This document shows positions 8,801 through 16,206 of a stretch of DNA of 21,071 nt, piece after piece. The notes below the pieces were generated by a model. It was given only the letters and a program-made list of their open reading frames with translations, ran no database searches and was not told where the DNA came from. The stretch's first letter is position 1, and each line of letters opens with the position of its first letter. The DNA lies in NCBI GenBank assembly GCA_025922735.1, contig JAICHI010000003.1, positions 1-21,071 on the forward strand, written 5' to 3'. The stretch comes from Nitrososphaeraceae archaeon (GTDB lineage Archaea; Thermoproteota; Nitrososphaeria; Nitrososphaerales; Nitrososphaeraceae). A program made the position numbers and the translations under genes.

Positions 8801-9344
8801 GCTGCTTAAGAGCCTCTGCTTTCTTTTCGTCAAAGTAGGAGAGGCCGACTATATCCTCTATTATCCTTCTGCGTTCTTCGGAATTTAGTTCAGAAATTCT
8901 TGTGATCATGCCCTGCTGTACAATATTGAGTTTGTTTGGAGCTGCCAGCACTACTTCAAGTAGCTCCATTATGGCAGTCTTGGTTACCTTCTTGTCATCA
9001 AGCCAATACTGGCTCTCACCATTCTGACCCTCAATTCCACGTGTCAAAGTGACTGTGTCAGAATCGATAGGTATACCTCTGTCAGTGTTGTCAAATGTCA
9101 GGCTAACGCGAATAAGGCGGTGGTTGCTGTTCTGGCTGTCGTGGAACAACGATTGGAACTTGTCTACCCTCAGAGTTTTGGGACTATTCTCGCCTATTGC
9201 AAACATGATAGCATCAAGAATGTTAGACTTACCTGAGCCGTTTGGACCAGTTATAGCTACTAATCCCCTCTCGAAATACACTGCAGTGTTCTTGAAACCA
9301 AATGACTTGAAGCCGTAGACTTCGAGCTTTTTAATGTGCACCAA
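5814..9344 (-). CDS. smc: Chromosome segregation ATPase SMC
   Basis: This 1176-residue structural maintenance of chromosomes protein has the usual length for the family. The N-terminal head holds Walker A GPNGSGKSN at 33-41. A long coiled coil runs from about 165, a globular hinge occupies about 520-670, and the returning coil runs to about 1030. The C-terminal head carries the ABC signature LSGGEKTIAA from 1080 and Walker B PFYLLDEVDAHLD with D1108/E1109. SMC dimers load onto DNA and, with kleisin partners, fold and segregate chromosomes. The TTG at 9344 gives the typical MVHIKKLE start; a GTG one codon later is the alternative. No scpA or scpB homologue is next to it in this window. A TATA-like element on the minus strand near 9377-9385 fits a leader of about a dozen bases. 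Confidence 0.97.
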   Translation of the reverse strand: MVHIKKLEVYGFKSFGFKNTAVYFERGLVAITGPNGSGKSNILDAIMFAIGENSPKTLRVDKFQSLFHDSQNSNHRLIRVSLTFDNTDRGIPIDSDTVTLTRGIEGQNGESQYWLDDKKVTKTAIMELLEVVLAAPNKLNIVQQGMITRISELNSEERRRIIEDIVGLSYFDEKKAEALKQLDEADRRLEVAFARMGEIRKRIDELETERNEQLRYDQLNTELKRFKAVQTSNTIRNLRYKLATSTQILESNNQKSLHLSKLMEEARLEIEKFDAEKSRFIQQVDSANRAKAQVAMRLSGIVHDSERTKAMLSEFERRIADLERKLPSIHRSKQAAVQRIESTHYEVDRLKKEVEQKKTAVQDLKIKLAAIDSEIEKITAKVAKYAAFRDTKENRLARMVSLKGRIELAGARVEEKIKTNNYKKKSNDSTINLLQSEILATKSRIAQFERSLESDGVKLHDAARLAFELADTKANLEKELAGSANLLVRAESLVNKFEERATIAKNAMNEDLAIAELMKEKDRFSICGLVHDLIRWDKSYERPVFAAGSEWMKAFVVTDIKSMIMIAAYAKEQKLPRLRMIPLDVVSRFKEKQEMPRDEVNVIGKLSDFVHSDYDRLSAFLFSDILIVRNSSTAFMLSRKGYRTVSADGELFEPAGGSMSVDFGGRITDMTKAILFGESVENLRTMILKLSKLVEEKNTELQEISKRISTGESERVELELIIRDGQRNITKEKESSEVKEKSVSELILDNKALHSEADLLTTELEKYSRRLTLLSPAMEKLSSSLESISEEPSSKNELADKNILHNQIVKAIDIANIELGQTISILGGLEAKLELDMQHLAEMNQEDERLSRELEERKRQIEEMYRKSQSLEAELKGLRDQEQQIIGSSGSAYSVLQEYERKIKALSESERKMSKEYNLIERESALLRKDIADLTAEESRQINNLLSLGYKNLLDEIDVETAIKELTDESEEVKSRINLRADEAYVQVMDGYRGMSTRRNQLESERNSIVSFIEQIVKEKEKVFMEAFQKVDNDIRATFEKMTGGLAWLEIENSEDIFSSGVMLLVRFPGKTVPRESTTLSGGEKTIAATVFLLALQSLKPSPFYLLDEVDAHLDAENTDRLSKVLLERSKDNQIIMVTLKDSTVAKAALIYGIYPKEGASQVVKYKNPARLALAH

Positions 9345-9437
9345 GGGTAGCTATCTGGTTAGTTTTCACGTGAGCTAATTATACGTTGTCGCGCTCAATC
9401 CATCTCCTTTTGGTAAAATATTTTTTGCAGCTGCATC

Positions 9438-9557
9438 ATGGAAAAAAGCTTTTTCGCTAAAATACTATATAACTACCCTGTTCTGTTTGTAAGAGATATT
9501 CCTGCTTTTGCATTAGCAAGGCTTGCTATCGGAATCGCTTTTATAGCTGGTGAGTAA
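9438..9557 (+). CDS. Possible 39-residue hydrophobic small protein
   Basis: An ATG at 9438 opens a frame to a TAA at 9555-9557, divergent from smc. The product is a short amphipathic start, MEKSFFAKILYNYP, then an apolar stretch, IPAFALARLAIGIAFIAG, long enough for one membrane helix. AAAATATTTTTT lies about 20 bases upstream as a weak TATA candidate; no ribosome-binding site is visible. I recognise no family. Its size makes chance a real possibility. Confidence 0.25.
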   Translation: MEKSFFAKILYNYPVLFVRDIPAFALARLAIGIAFIAGE

Positions 9558-9678
9558 AAACGTATCTGATCTCTCGGTCTCAATATGTCAAAGAGCTATG
9601 GAACGGTATTGCCGAAAAGCCGCCACAGAGATAAAAGAACTAATAATAGATCAAAGAAAATGGGGAAAGGATCAAATT
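9558..9678. other. Remainder of the gap between smc and the inositol-phosphate synthase gene
   Basis: With the weak 9438 ORF, this forms the 334-base gap 9345-9678. An ATG at 9585 opens a 58-codon, Lys/Arg-rich frame that runs antisense into the synthase gene. I do not support it as a gene. No clear terminator or RNA gene is visible. Confidence 0.4.
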
Positions 9679-10758
9679 CTATCGTTCTTTCTTGCCTTCG
9701 ACAAATTCTAAGAAGTTTGACTTGGCAACAGAATAAGGCAACTGCACCGGAGGATGCTTGAAGCAGTAAGCCGATACACTCTCAAGTGGTCCAGAAATAC
9801 CTCTGTCAAGTGCAATCTTGGTTGCCCTCACCGCGTCTATCATTACACCAGCGCTGTTGTATGCATCAACCACTTTTAGTTTAAGGTCAAGCTCGACAGG
9901 GATATTGCCAAAATACCTTCCTTTCATGAATATGTAGCATATCTTCTCGTTATCCAAGAATGGTACAAAGTCTGAGGGTCCAATCCTCATCGGTATTTCA
10001 TAAGGTGCCATTGCAGCTACTGCACTTGTCTTGCTCACTCTCTTGTCCTCTAGCCGATCCTCATCCAACATATTGTAAAAGTCCATGTCACCTCCGATGT
10101 TTAGCTGGTAGGTCTGGTCTACCTTTACTCCGCGGTCTACAAAGAGCTTTACCAGTGTTTTATGAACGACGGTGGCACCAAGCTGGCTCATAACGTCATC
10201 ACCAGTGCATGGTAATTTACGATCTTCAAATGCCTGCTGCCATTTTGCGTTTGATGCTATAAATACAGGGATTGCATTAATAAAAGCGCAACCTGCATCA
10301 AGGCAGGCTTCAGCATAGTATCTTGTTGCTTGTCTGCTTCCAACAGGTAAGTAATTGAGAAGAATTTCGGCTCCACTCTCTTTTAGGACCTTGGCCACAT
10401 TTGCAGGAGGTTTATCCGAGACCTGTACCTTTCCGCGATAGTGGTTCCCCAAACCGTCTAGAACTTCTGCTTTTTCAACAATTACATTCGACTTCTCCAC
10501 GTTGGCTATCTTCACTGTATTGTTTGGTTCTGCAAAAATTGCCTCAGAGAGATCTTTTCCTACCTTTGAATCAATAACGTCAAACGCTGCCACAAATTCA
10601 ATATCTCTTGGTTCGTAACCTCCCAAATCAAATGCAGTAAGTCCAATTGAATCATTTGACTTACCGTTACTGTTTGCGTCATAATACTTTATACCCTGCA
10701 TTAGTGCAGAAGCACAGTTTCCAATACCGGCTAGTGCAACCTTAATTTTTTTAGACAT
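9679..10758 (-). CDS. ino1: Inositol-1-phosphate synthase
   Basis: This 359-residue NAD-dependent enzyme isomerises glucose-6-phosphate to L-myo-inositol-1-phosphate, the precursor of archaeal inositol phospholipids and of some compatible solutes. The Rossmann NAD site is at the N-terminus, VALAGIGNCASALMQG (residues 7-22). The catalytic half contains the family stretches LNYLPVGS, NAIPVF, TGDDVMSQLGATVVH, and NIGGDMDFYNM with the following basic residues. Length and architecture match the short archaeal/actinobacterial form rather than the longer yeast enzyme. It starts at ATG 10758, and a TATA-like AT-rich element lies about 30-40 bases upstream. It is well separated from both minus-strand neighbours, so it is probably a single-gene transcript. 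Confidence 0.95.
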   Translation of the reverse strand: MSKKIKVALAGIGNCASALMQGIKYYDANSNGKSNDSIGLTAFDLGGYEPRDIEFVAAFDVIDSKVGKDLSEAIFAEPNNTVKIANVEKSNVIVEKAEVLDGLGNHYRGKVQVSDKPPANVAKVLKESGAEILLNYLPVGSRQATRYYAEACLDAGCAFINAIPVFIASNAKWQQAFEDRKLPCTGDDVMSQLGATVVHKTLVKLFVDRGVKVDQTYQLNIGGDMDFYNMLDEDRLEDKRVSKTSAVAAMAPYEIPMRIGPSDFVPFLDNEKICYIFMKGRYFGNIPVELDLKLKVVDAYNSAGVMIDAVRATKIALDRGISGPLESVSAYCFKHPPVQLPYSVAKSNFLEFVEGKKER

Positions 10759-10929
10759 ACCCTAGAGAATAAAAAGGAAGATATTTGTATTTATCAGACT
10801 CTATAGATCGACTAGGAAGATTACCTTATATGATCAAACTGAACATCACATTAGTTGGATTATACCCTTTATTTTTAGTATAGAATCAACTTAAAATCAG
10901 AAGTAGAATTCTTTGGCGAACCCAATTTG

Positions 10930-10935
10930 AAAAAA
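10930..10935 (-). terminator. Oligo-T terminator after cbiT
   Basis: Six A residues on the plus strand give a T6 run on the minus strand, about 20 bases past the cbiT stop. This fits intrinsic archaeal termination of the two-gene minus-strand unit. Confidence 0.45.
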
Positions 10936-10956
10936 TACGGTACCAAGTGTGTGCTT

Positions 10957-11547
10957 TCAAACTTTAGTTGCTGATATTATCGTCACAGGGTTTCTTGCAA
11001 GCATCATCGTGCCTGTTGTGACCTTGCGCGCTTTGGATATTGTCACCTGGGTGATGTCTATTTCCTTCAGGTCTAGCTCGTTAAGTGCAGTAAGCGCCTG
11101 ATACAGGGTCTCAATAAGTATAGTGTCGATGACAATCCTACCTCCCTTTTTTAATCGGCCTACTGCAAGTTCAATCACATGCTTTGTGTCACCCCATGTG
11201 CCACCCACTATTATTGCATCAACCTCCAATAGCTTTGGCAAGATATCCTGAGCCCTGCCCAGTATGACTTGTTCTGCCTTAACTTCAAATTTCTGCAGGT
11301 TCTTTTTTGTCAGCTCGACTGCTTTTTCGTCAAAGTCAATGGCATATATTTTGCCCTTTGTCTGCAGGCATAGTTCTACAGTGATGCTTCCGCTGCCGCA
11401 GCCAACATCTATTGCTGAGTGGCCCTCCTTGAGACGTAGCTTGCTTATTGTTATCGCACGAATGTCCTCCTTTGTTATCGGCACTTCCTCTGTCCTTTCG
11501 AAAAGCTCGTCAGGGATGCCCGGAGTGCGGTAGTCCCATACTAGCAA
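10957..11547 (-). CDS. cbiT: Cobalt-precorrin-6B C15-methyltransferase (decarboxylating), CbiT
   Basis: CbiT transfers a methyl group from S-adenosylmethionine to C15 and removes the C12 acetate carboxylate in the anaerobic branch of cobalamin synthesis. This 196-residue protein opens with WDYRTPGIPDELFER, the characteristic CbiT N-terminus. The SAM-binding Rossmann motif AIDVGCGSGSITVEL follows at about residues 45-59, with IYAIDFDE at about 68-75 and AIIVGGTWGD in the active-site region. It starts at TTG 11547: no ATG or GTG is available before the conserved WDY, and TTG leaves only three residues ahead of it. The upstream membrane-protein gene ends 29 bases before it on the same strand, so both probably share a transcript. 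No other cobalamin gene is in the window. Confidence 0.92.
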   Translation of the reverse strand: MLVWDYRTPGIPDELFERTEEVPITKEDIRAITISKLRLKEGHSAIDVGCGSGSITVELCLQTKGKIYAIDFDEKAVELTKKNLQKFEVKAEQVILGRAQDILPKLLEVDAIIVGGTWGDTKHVIELAVGRLKKGGRIVIDTILIETLYQALTALNELDLKEIDITQVTISKARKVTTGTMMLARNPVTIISATKV

Positions 11548-11576
11548 CTTGCTGTAACTGATAATGCTGATGGTAT

Positions 11577-11882
11577 TTAACTTACAATGGAGGACTGGTG
11601 GAGCGCAGTATAGACTATAATCATAAATGTCAGCAGCAGAAAGATGAACGGCATGATGCCCTCTGTTGCAACTTTTTTGCGTTTATCCTTTGGCACATTC
11701 TTGGCTATTCGCCTGCCAATTGCAAGCGAGGCAAAATAGAATACCATTCCGACTAGTATGGCAGTGACTATTGATGTGTATTGGTCGAACTCAGCTGGTA
11801 TGACAATGCCGGCGACGATGCCTGCGGCCACACCCGCCAGAGCACGCATATAATAGAGCCTCTCAAATATGTCCAATATCAC
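11577..11882 (-). CDS. Small three-helix membrane protein, EMC6-like
   Basis: This 101-residue protein has three hydrophobic segments at about residues 12-30, 37-57 and 76-95, separated by a basic loop, GRRIAKNVPKDKRKKVATEG. The small-residue-rich first helix (RALAGVAAGIVAG), the aromatic second helix and the last helix ending in an aromatic/VYTAL stretch resemble eukaryotic EMC6. EMC6 is the small subunit of the ER membrane protein insertion complex that pairs with the Oxa1-family subunit EMC3. That resemblance is my inference from topology and residue pattern, not a verified homology. The start is GTG 11882, with in-frame ATG at codon 12 as an alternative. The gene sits 29 bases before cbiT, which probably reflects operon economy rather than shared function. 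Confidence 0.7.
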   Translation of the reverse strand: MILDIFERLYYMRALAGVAAGIVAGIVIPAEFDQYTSIVTAILVGMVFYFASLAIGRRIAKNVPKDKRKKVATEGIMPFIFLLLTFMIIVYTALHQSSIVS

Positions 11883-12043
11883 GTTTTGTGGTTAAATTGG
11901 AGCTAGTAAAATGCCTTGCGGCTGTGTTGTTCTGATATTCATATCACAAAATTTTTTGCTCTCTATAAGATAGAAAAACAAGTAACATTACTAATAGTAA
12001 TAGTTACAGTTACACTCGAATTTCTGTCTGCTATTTTCAGTTG

Positions 12044-12051
12044 TTTAATAT
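12044..12051 (+). promoter_or_regulatory. TATA box of the NFACT/Rqc2-like gene
   Basis: TTTAATAT is centred about 32 bases before the ATG at 12080, predicting a transcript with a leader of only a few bases. It supports 12080 over the further in-frame start at 12041, which would lie inside the promoter. Confidence 0.5.
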
Positions 12052-12079
12052 TTGTGACATTCCATTACTATCTTTCGTC

Positions 12080-14125
12080 ATGGAGCTATCCAGCATCGAG
12101 TTACGATACCTAGTCAACGAGATTAGAAGCAGGATCATTAGTAGCTCCTCAGGATATTATGTAAGCAGCATTAATGCCATAACAAGGAGCTCCCTCTTTC
12201 TCAAGCTCCATCACCCCATGCAAGAAGATATCATGTTTGTCCTCTCAACAAGAGGCATTTGGATTACAAGGCTAAAGTTCAAACCTGTGGAAGAAAACAA
12301 TAGCCTTGAGAGCATTGCTCAGAAAGAGCTTGAGCGCTCCAAGCTGGAATTAATTGAGCAGATTGGAAGTGAGCGCATTGTCTCACTAAAATTTAGGCAT
12401 CCAGATGGAAAGGTAAGAATCGTCGTCGGTGAGTTCTTTGGTGACGGCAACCTCATAATTTGCAACGAAAATATGCAGATAATTGCAATCCTCAATCCAA
12501 TACACGTAAGGCATAGAACTCTCAGTGTCGGCCTGCGCTACGTCTACCCGCCGGCAAGAGGCGTCGATGTCTTCAATATTACACTTGACCAGATGCTATC
12601 TCTGAGGGATGGAGCAAAGAACCTAGATGTGCTAAGGTGGATCGGCCGCAACATCTCAATGCCAAAGAAATTTGTCGAAGAAGTTATCAATCGCGCAGGC
12701 ATCGAAGTGGACAAGCATGCTGCGCAATTATCTGACGACGAAGTAAGCAAGATTTACAATACTATCAAGAACATCATAAATGAGGTCAGCACTGGCGGCA
12801 AGAACCACGAGCCGATTGTTATCCTGCTAGACGACAAGCCTCAAGAAGCACTGCCAATAATAACACAAGAAGCAGCGGCTGCTTCAAAGTTGATCAAGAA
12901 GAACAGCATCAAAAAAGTTGCGTCGTATATGGATGCAGTCGACGAAGTGCTCAGCAATGAAATCATGGACATAGGGCGCAACAGCAGGACAGTCGAGCTA
13001 GACAGGCAGATTGCGGTACTTGAGCACGACTTTGAAGAGCTGAACAAAGCCAAAGAAACTGTCCTCCAAAAAGCGGCTGCTATACGTAAGCTGGCTGGCG
13101 AATTAATGGCGCTTTCCTACCGAGGGAGTGACGTAATCGCTGACTTGCTTGCAGCCAACTCTGCATCATTAGTCACAGAAAAGGGCATCCAATACATAGA
13201 GGTAGCAGGCGAGCAGGTTAAGATGCAGCCAAACCTTGCCAAAGCAAGCTCGATGCTTTTCGCAAGGGCAAAAGAAATGGAGCGTGGCAATGCATCAATA
13301 GAAGAGGCACGTGGCAAGATTCTTGCTCAAATAGGAAAATTAAGGAGTGAGACTGAGGCCATCCACAGAAAAGTCATTGTAAAAGAACAGATCTCTAGGG
13401 AGTGGTACGAACGCTACCGATGGTTCATCACCACTGACGGCCTCTTGGTAATTGGCGGCCGTGATGCCTCATCCAATTCTGCATTAATACGTAAGCATTT
13501 GACGGAGCACGACATTGTTTTTCATGCTGAAGTTCACGGCTCACCATTTTTTATTATAAAGAATGCTGCAGCTTTTGCAGCGACCCAAGAAGGCACGATC
13601 AATTCATCCTTACATGAGGTTGCACAGGCTACCATCTCATTTAGCAGGGCATGGAAGGACGGTCTCTCTAGCGCCGACGCATACTGGGTCATGGCAGAGC
13701 AGGTGAAAAAGGGAGCACCGACAGGTCAGTTCTTACCAAAGGGCTCGTTTGTAATAGAGGGCAAACGCAATTACATAAAAGGGGTAGAATTAAGACTTGC
13801 AATTGGCATCATGCAATTGAATAACAGAGAAACGCTTCTCTGTGGGCCAGAGGAAGCAGTAAAAAAACGCTCGATCTTTTATACAGTGCTCCTGCAGGGG
13901 GGTGTGGACCCAATGAACGCTGCAAAGAAGGTCAAATCAGAATTTGTAAAAATAGCTGGCGAGAACACCAAAATTGCAGAATCAATCAAGCATGTAAGCC
14001 TTGACGAATTTGTAAGAGCATTGCCGACAGGTCAATCCCGGTTGTCTTTCACTGCAAGGGGTCAGCAGCAGCTGCTGCAAGAGGCACCACCACCATCAGT
14101 TACTGTAGAATCAGGCGACAAATAA
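12080..14125 (+). CDS. NFACT-family protein, Rqc2/RqcH homologue (ribosome quality control)
   Basis: NFACT proteins bind the 60S/50S subunit carrying a stalled nascent chain and recruit tRNA for C-terminal tailing. The archaeal member is taken to do similar work. This 681-residue protein has an NFACT-N domain at about residues 1-165, with the family YPPARG stretch at 155-160, and a helix-hairpin-helix-like segment at about 165-240. A long coiled coil runs at about 300-440. The NFACT-R domain (DUF814) starts at WYERYRWFITTDGLLVIGGRD (442-462) and includes the HAEVHGSPFFIIKN stretch (482-495). The tail ends in a Gln/Pro-rich segment. The ATG start at 12080 fits the family N-terminus MELSSIELRYLV and the promoter. 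It is divergent from the EMC6-like gene and upstream of the CBS and Mut7-C genes. Confidence 0.9.
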   Translation: MELSSIELRYLVNEIRSRIISSSSGYYVSSINAITRSSLFLKLHHPMQEDIMFVLSTRGIWITRLKFKPVEENNSLESIAQKELERSKLELIEQIGSERIVSLKFRHPDGKVRIVVGEFFGDGNLIICNENMQIIAILNPIHVRHRTLSVGLRYVYPPARGVDVFNITLDQMLSLRDGAKNLDVLRWIGRNISMPKKFVEEVINRAGIEVDKHAAQLSDDEVSKIYNTIKNIINEVSTGGKNHEPIVILLDDKPQEALPIITQEAAAASKLIKKNSIKKVASYMDAVDEVLSNEIMDIGRNSRTVELDRQIAVLEHDFEELNKAKETVLQKAAAIRKLAGELMALSYRGSDVIADLLAANSASLVTEKGIQYIEVAGEQVKMQPNLAKASSMLFARAKEMERGNASIEEARGKILAQIGKLRSETEAIHRKVIVKEQISREWYERYRWFITTDGLLVIGGRDASSNSALIRKHLTEHDIVFHAEVHGSPFFIIKNAAAFAATQEGTINSSLHEVAQATISFSRAWKDGLSSADAYWVMAEQVKKGAPTGQFLPKGSFVIEGKRNYIKGVELRLAIGIMQLNNRETLLCGPEEAVKKRSIFYTVLLQGGVDPMNAAKKVKSEFVKIAGENTKIAESIKHVSLDEFVRALPTGQSRLSFTARGQQQLLQEAPPPSVTVESGDK

Positions 14126-14307
14126 CATGTTAATCATAACATCAAAGAGTGTGGAGACTATAAGAAGGGTGTAGGGTAGCAAAGTCCCAGAGGATATCAA
14201 ATAAGTCGCAAGAATTTTTCAAAAATGAAGCATTTCGCACAGAAGGAAGAAAGAAAGAAGGAAGAAGAGAGAGTAATAATAGAATCTAATGAATGCCTAT
14301 AATCATA

Positions 14308-14317
14308 TTTATATAAT
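14308..14317 (+). promoter_or_regulatory. TATA box of the CBS/zinc-ribbon gene
   Basis: TTTATATAAT is the best TATA-box match in the 253-base gap after the NFACT gene. It predicts a transcription start near 14340 and a leader of about 40 bases to the GTG at 14379, or about 80 to the ATG at 14418. Confidence 0.55.
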
Positions 14318-14378
14318 ATGACATTTTTCTAGTGAAAATCAGATAAGTAATTAAAGGCAGAAATTCGAATACTTTTTC

Positions 14379-14981
14379 GTGGTAAAGAAGCTGATTAGAG
14401 AGCATACCGATGCACACATGACTACAAGAGTACTTGTCAGGGACATCATGAATAGCCCGGTTGTTTCTGCCTCTCCTAATGACACCATCCATGACATTGC
14501 AAAAAAGATGAAAGACGAAAACATTGGAAGCATAATCATTATGGAGAAGGACAAGCCAGTTGGCATCGTTACAGATTGGGACATTGTTTCTAAGGCCATA
14601 GTCAATGACGCCAAGCCAAGCCAGATAAAGGCAAAGGAGGTAATGAAAGAGATCTATACCATAGAAAGTGAGGAGAGCATTACAGAGGCCGCTCGCGTGC
14701 TCCGGAAACACAACATTAAGCGTCTTGGAGTGGTCTACAAGAACAGACTTGTTGGTATTATTTCCTCTTCAGACGTCATTGCAGTAACTCCTGATCTTGT
14801 AGAAATAGTATCTGAAAAAGCTACCATCATCAGAGGCGAGCTTGGCATAGCTCGCTCAGCCAGAAATGTATCCGGCTTTTGTGACCAATGCGGCGAATGG
14901 TCAGACCTATTACAGTATGATGAGGGCACATTTACCTGTGAAGTATGCAGGGGCGAATCGTCTAGTGCTGAAGGCACATAG
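14379..14981 (+). CDS. CBS-domain pair protein with C-terminal zinc ribbon
   Basis: This 200-residue cytoplasmic protein has two CBS domains at about residues 17-75 and 84-138, with the typical VRDIM...VVSASPNDTI, GSIIIME and GIVTDWDIV, then VMK...IYTIESEESI, RLGVV and GIISSSDVI. CBS pairs usually bind adenine nucleotides or SAM and switch a partner domain. Here the partner is a short zinc ribbon, CDQC at 168-171 and CEVC at 187-190, suggesting nucleic acid or protein contact. The start is uncertain: GTG 14379 is used, while ATG 14418 (MTTRVLVRDIM) would leave both CBS domains intact. Its 3' end overlaps the start of the Mut7-C gene by 17 bases, so the two are probably translationally coupled. 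The ligand is not evident from sequence. Confidence 0.88.
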   Translation: MVKKLIREHTDAHMTTRVLVRDIMNSPVVSASPNDTIHDIAKKMKDENIGSIIIMEKDKPVGIVTDWDIVSKAIVNDAKPSQIKAKEVMKEIYTIESEESITEAARVLRKHNIKRLGVVYKNRLVGIISSSDVIAVTPDLVEIVSEKATIIRGELGIARSARNVSGFCDQCGEWSDLLQYDEGTFTCEVCRGESSSAEGT

Positions 14982-15528
14982 TGTAGCTTTTCTAGCTGAT
15001 GCGATGCTGGGAAGCATCGCCCGCAAGCTCCGCATTTTTGGCTTTGATACAATATATATCGCGCATGCTCATGACGACGAAATCTTAAAGATAGGCATCG
15101 AGCAGGACCGAGTGATCCTGACTGCGGACAAGGAGCTGTTCAAGCGAATAGTCAAGGTTGGCGCCCGTGGCGTGCTGGTAAGTGGGGGCGCAAGCGAGCT
15201 TGAAGACTTGGCATATATTCTTACAAACAATGGAATAACGTCCGTCGGTATGAACGGTATTAGCTCACGCTGCTCGGTATGTAATGGGCCCATGGAGGAA
15301 AAGACATCAGATCAGTTGAAAAATCATGAACGTAATAATGATGATGTTGATTATGTTGTTGTACCAGACAGAGTTATAGCGTGCTATAACCAGTTTTTTC
15401 AATGTACCACCTGCGGCAAGATATACTGGGAAGGAGGCCATCTCAAGCGCATAAGAGCTCTTATCCGAAACCTAGACGATAAGCTTGTTGGCAGGGATTG
15501 TACCACGACTACTACCGCTTCATACTAG
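14965..15528 (+). CDS. Mut7-C (PIN-like) RNase-domain protein with zinc ribbon
   Basis: This 187-residue protein has the Mut7-C architecture, a PIN-like nuclease fold followed by a zinc ribbon. VAFLADAMLGSIARKLRIFG at residues 7-26 carries the conserved Asp (D12), and ILTADKEL carries a second (D55). The ribbon is CSVC (103-106) and CTTC (147-150), ending in YWEGGHLKRI. An Asp/Asn-rich insert (about 120-128) separates the cysteine pairs, and the tail is Thr-rich. The GTG at 14965 is preferred: it lies a few codons before the conserved domain and inside the end of the CBS gene. An open frame extends back to an ATG at 14866, but that leader lies wholly within the CBS coding sequence. It is probably a metal-dependent RNase; the target is unknown. 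Confidence 0.85.
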   Translation: MLKAHSVAFLADAMLGSIARKLRIFGFDTIYIAHAHDDEILKIGIEQDRVILTADKELFKRIVKVGARGVLVSGGASELEDLAYILTNNGITSVGMNGISSRCSVCNGPMEEKTSDQLKNHERNNDDVDYVVVPDRVIACYNQFFQCTTCGKIYWEGGHLKRIRALIRNLDDKLVGRDCTTTTTASY

Positions 15529-15549
15529 AGCTGGTTCTGCGTCAAAAGG

Positions 15550-15557
15550 TTAAAATT
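15550..15557 (+). promoter_or_regulatory. Promoter TATA box of the A-ATPase operon
   Basis: TTAAAATT, preceded by AAAGG (a plausible BRE-like purine tract), is centred about 30 bases before the atpE ATG. This predicts an almost leaderless start for the operon. Confidence 0.5.
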
Positions 15558-15582
15558 CCGTGAAAAGGCGGAACACAATCAA

Positions 15583-16203
15583 ATGAGCTCAAATTCTGCT
15601 TTAGAGAACATGATTGGCAAGGTTTTAGATCAAAAGGAAGCTGAGCTGATTTCTCAGATAGATTCTGCTTACCAAGAGTCGCTTGACAACCTCGAATCTT
15701 CTCGAGGCAAGTTGGAAGCAGAGCGCACAAGGATAGTCGAGGCTGCAAGAAAGCAGGCCGAGAACCTTAAGCGCCAGATTATTGGATCGGCAAGGCTTGC
15801 AGCCCGCAACCAAGAACTTCTAACAATTGAAAATGCTGTAAATAAAGCATTTGAAGAGGCCAAGAAAAAGCTGCAGGCCTCAAATAGCCAGGATAGCTAC
15901 AAGGAGCTGTTGAAGCACATGATCGAAGAAAGCATCTCAGCTGTTGGAGGATCGAACGCAGTTATTATAGAGTGCAACAAAAATGACGCTGAGCTTGTAA
16001 GGAAGGTAGTCTCCGAATTGCAGAACAGCGGCAAGGTGCAGCAGGCAAGAGTGTCGGACCAGTACATTGACGTACTTGGAGGTATTAGAATAAAATCGGC
16101 AGATGGCACGATGACATATGACAATACTCTTGATTCCCGTATTGAACGACTCAAACCTTTAATAAGGAAAAACATTGCCCAGATGTTAAGAGGAGTGGAA
16201 TAA
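15583..16203 (+). CDS. atpE: A-type ATP synthase subunit E (peripheral stalk)
   Basis: Subunit E forms the peripheral stalk that holds the A3B3 headpiece against rotation. The 206-residue product is long-helical in its first half: about residues 1-110 are rich in Glu, Lys, Ala and Gln, with LDQKEAELISQIDSAYQESL. A compact C-terminal domain follows, with the family-type stretch YIDVLGGIRIKSADGTMTYDN at about 166-186 and ending in RKNIAQMLRG. The length fits archaeal AtpE. ATG 15583 is supported by the promoter 30 bases upstream. It heads the operon and is followed by atpA three bases after its stop. Subunits C and F, which in many archaea separate E from A, are absent here. Confidence 0.92.
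   Translation: MSSNSALENMIGKVLDQKEAELISQIDSAYQESLDNLESSRGKLEAERTRIVEAARKQAENLKRQIIGSARLAARNQELLTIENAVNKAFEEAKKKLQASNSQDSYKELLKHMIEESISAVGGSNAVIIECNKNDAELVRKVVSELQNSGKVQQARVSDQYIDVLGGIRIKSADGTMTYDNTLDSRIERLKPLIRKNIAQMLRGVE
16190..16197 (+). promoter_or_regulatory. Ribosome-binding site that fixes the TTG start of atpA
   Basis: GAGGAGTG lies at the end of the atpE coding sequence, nine bases before TTG 16207. It supports translation of atpA from this TTG; no ATG is available near the conserved N-terminus. Confidence 0.6.
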
Positions 16204-16206
16204 AGA

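Noticed and set aside
9585..9761. 58-codon basic frame on the plus strand
   Set aside because: Half of it is antisense to the 3' end of the inositol-1-phosphate synthase gene, and there is no independent support.
14866..14964. Earlier start for the Mut7-C gene
   Set aside because: The extra 33 residues lie entirely in the other frame of the CBS/zinc-ribbon coding sequence, and the family domain begins right after 14965.
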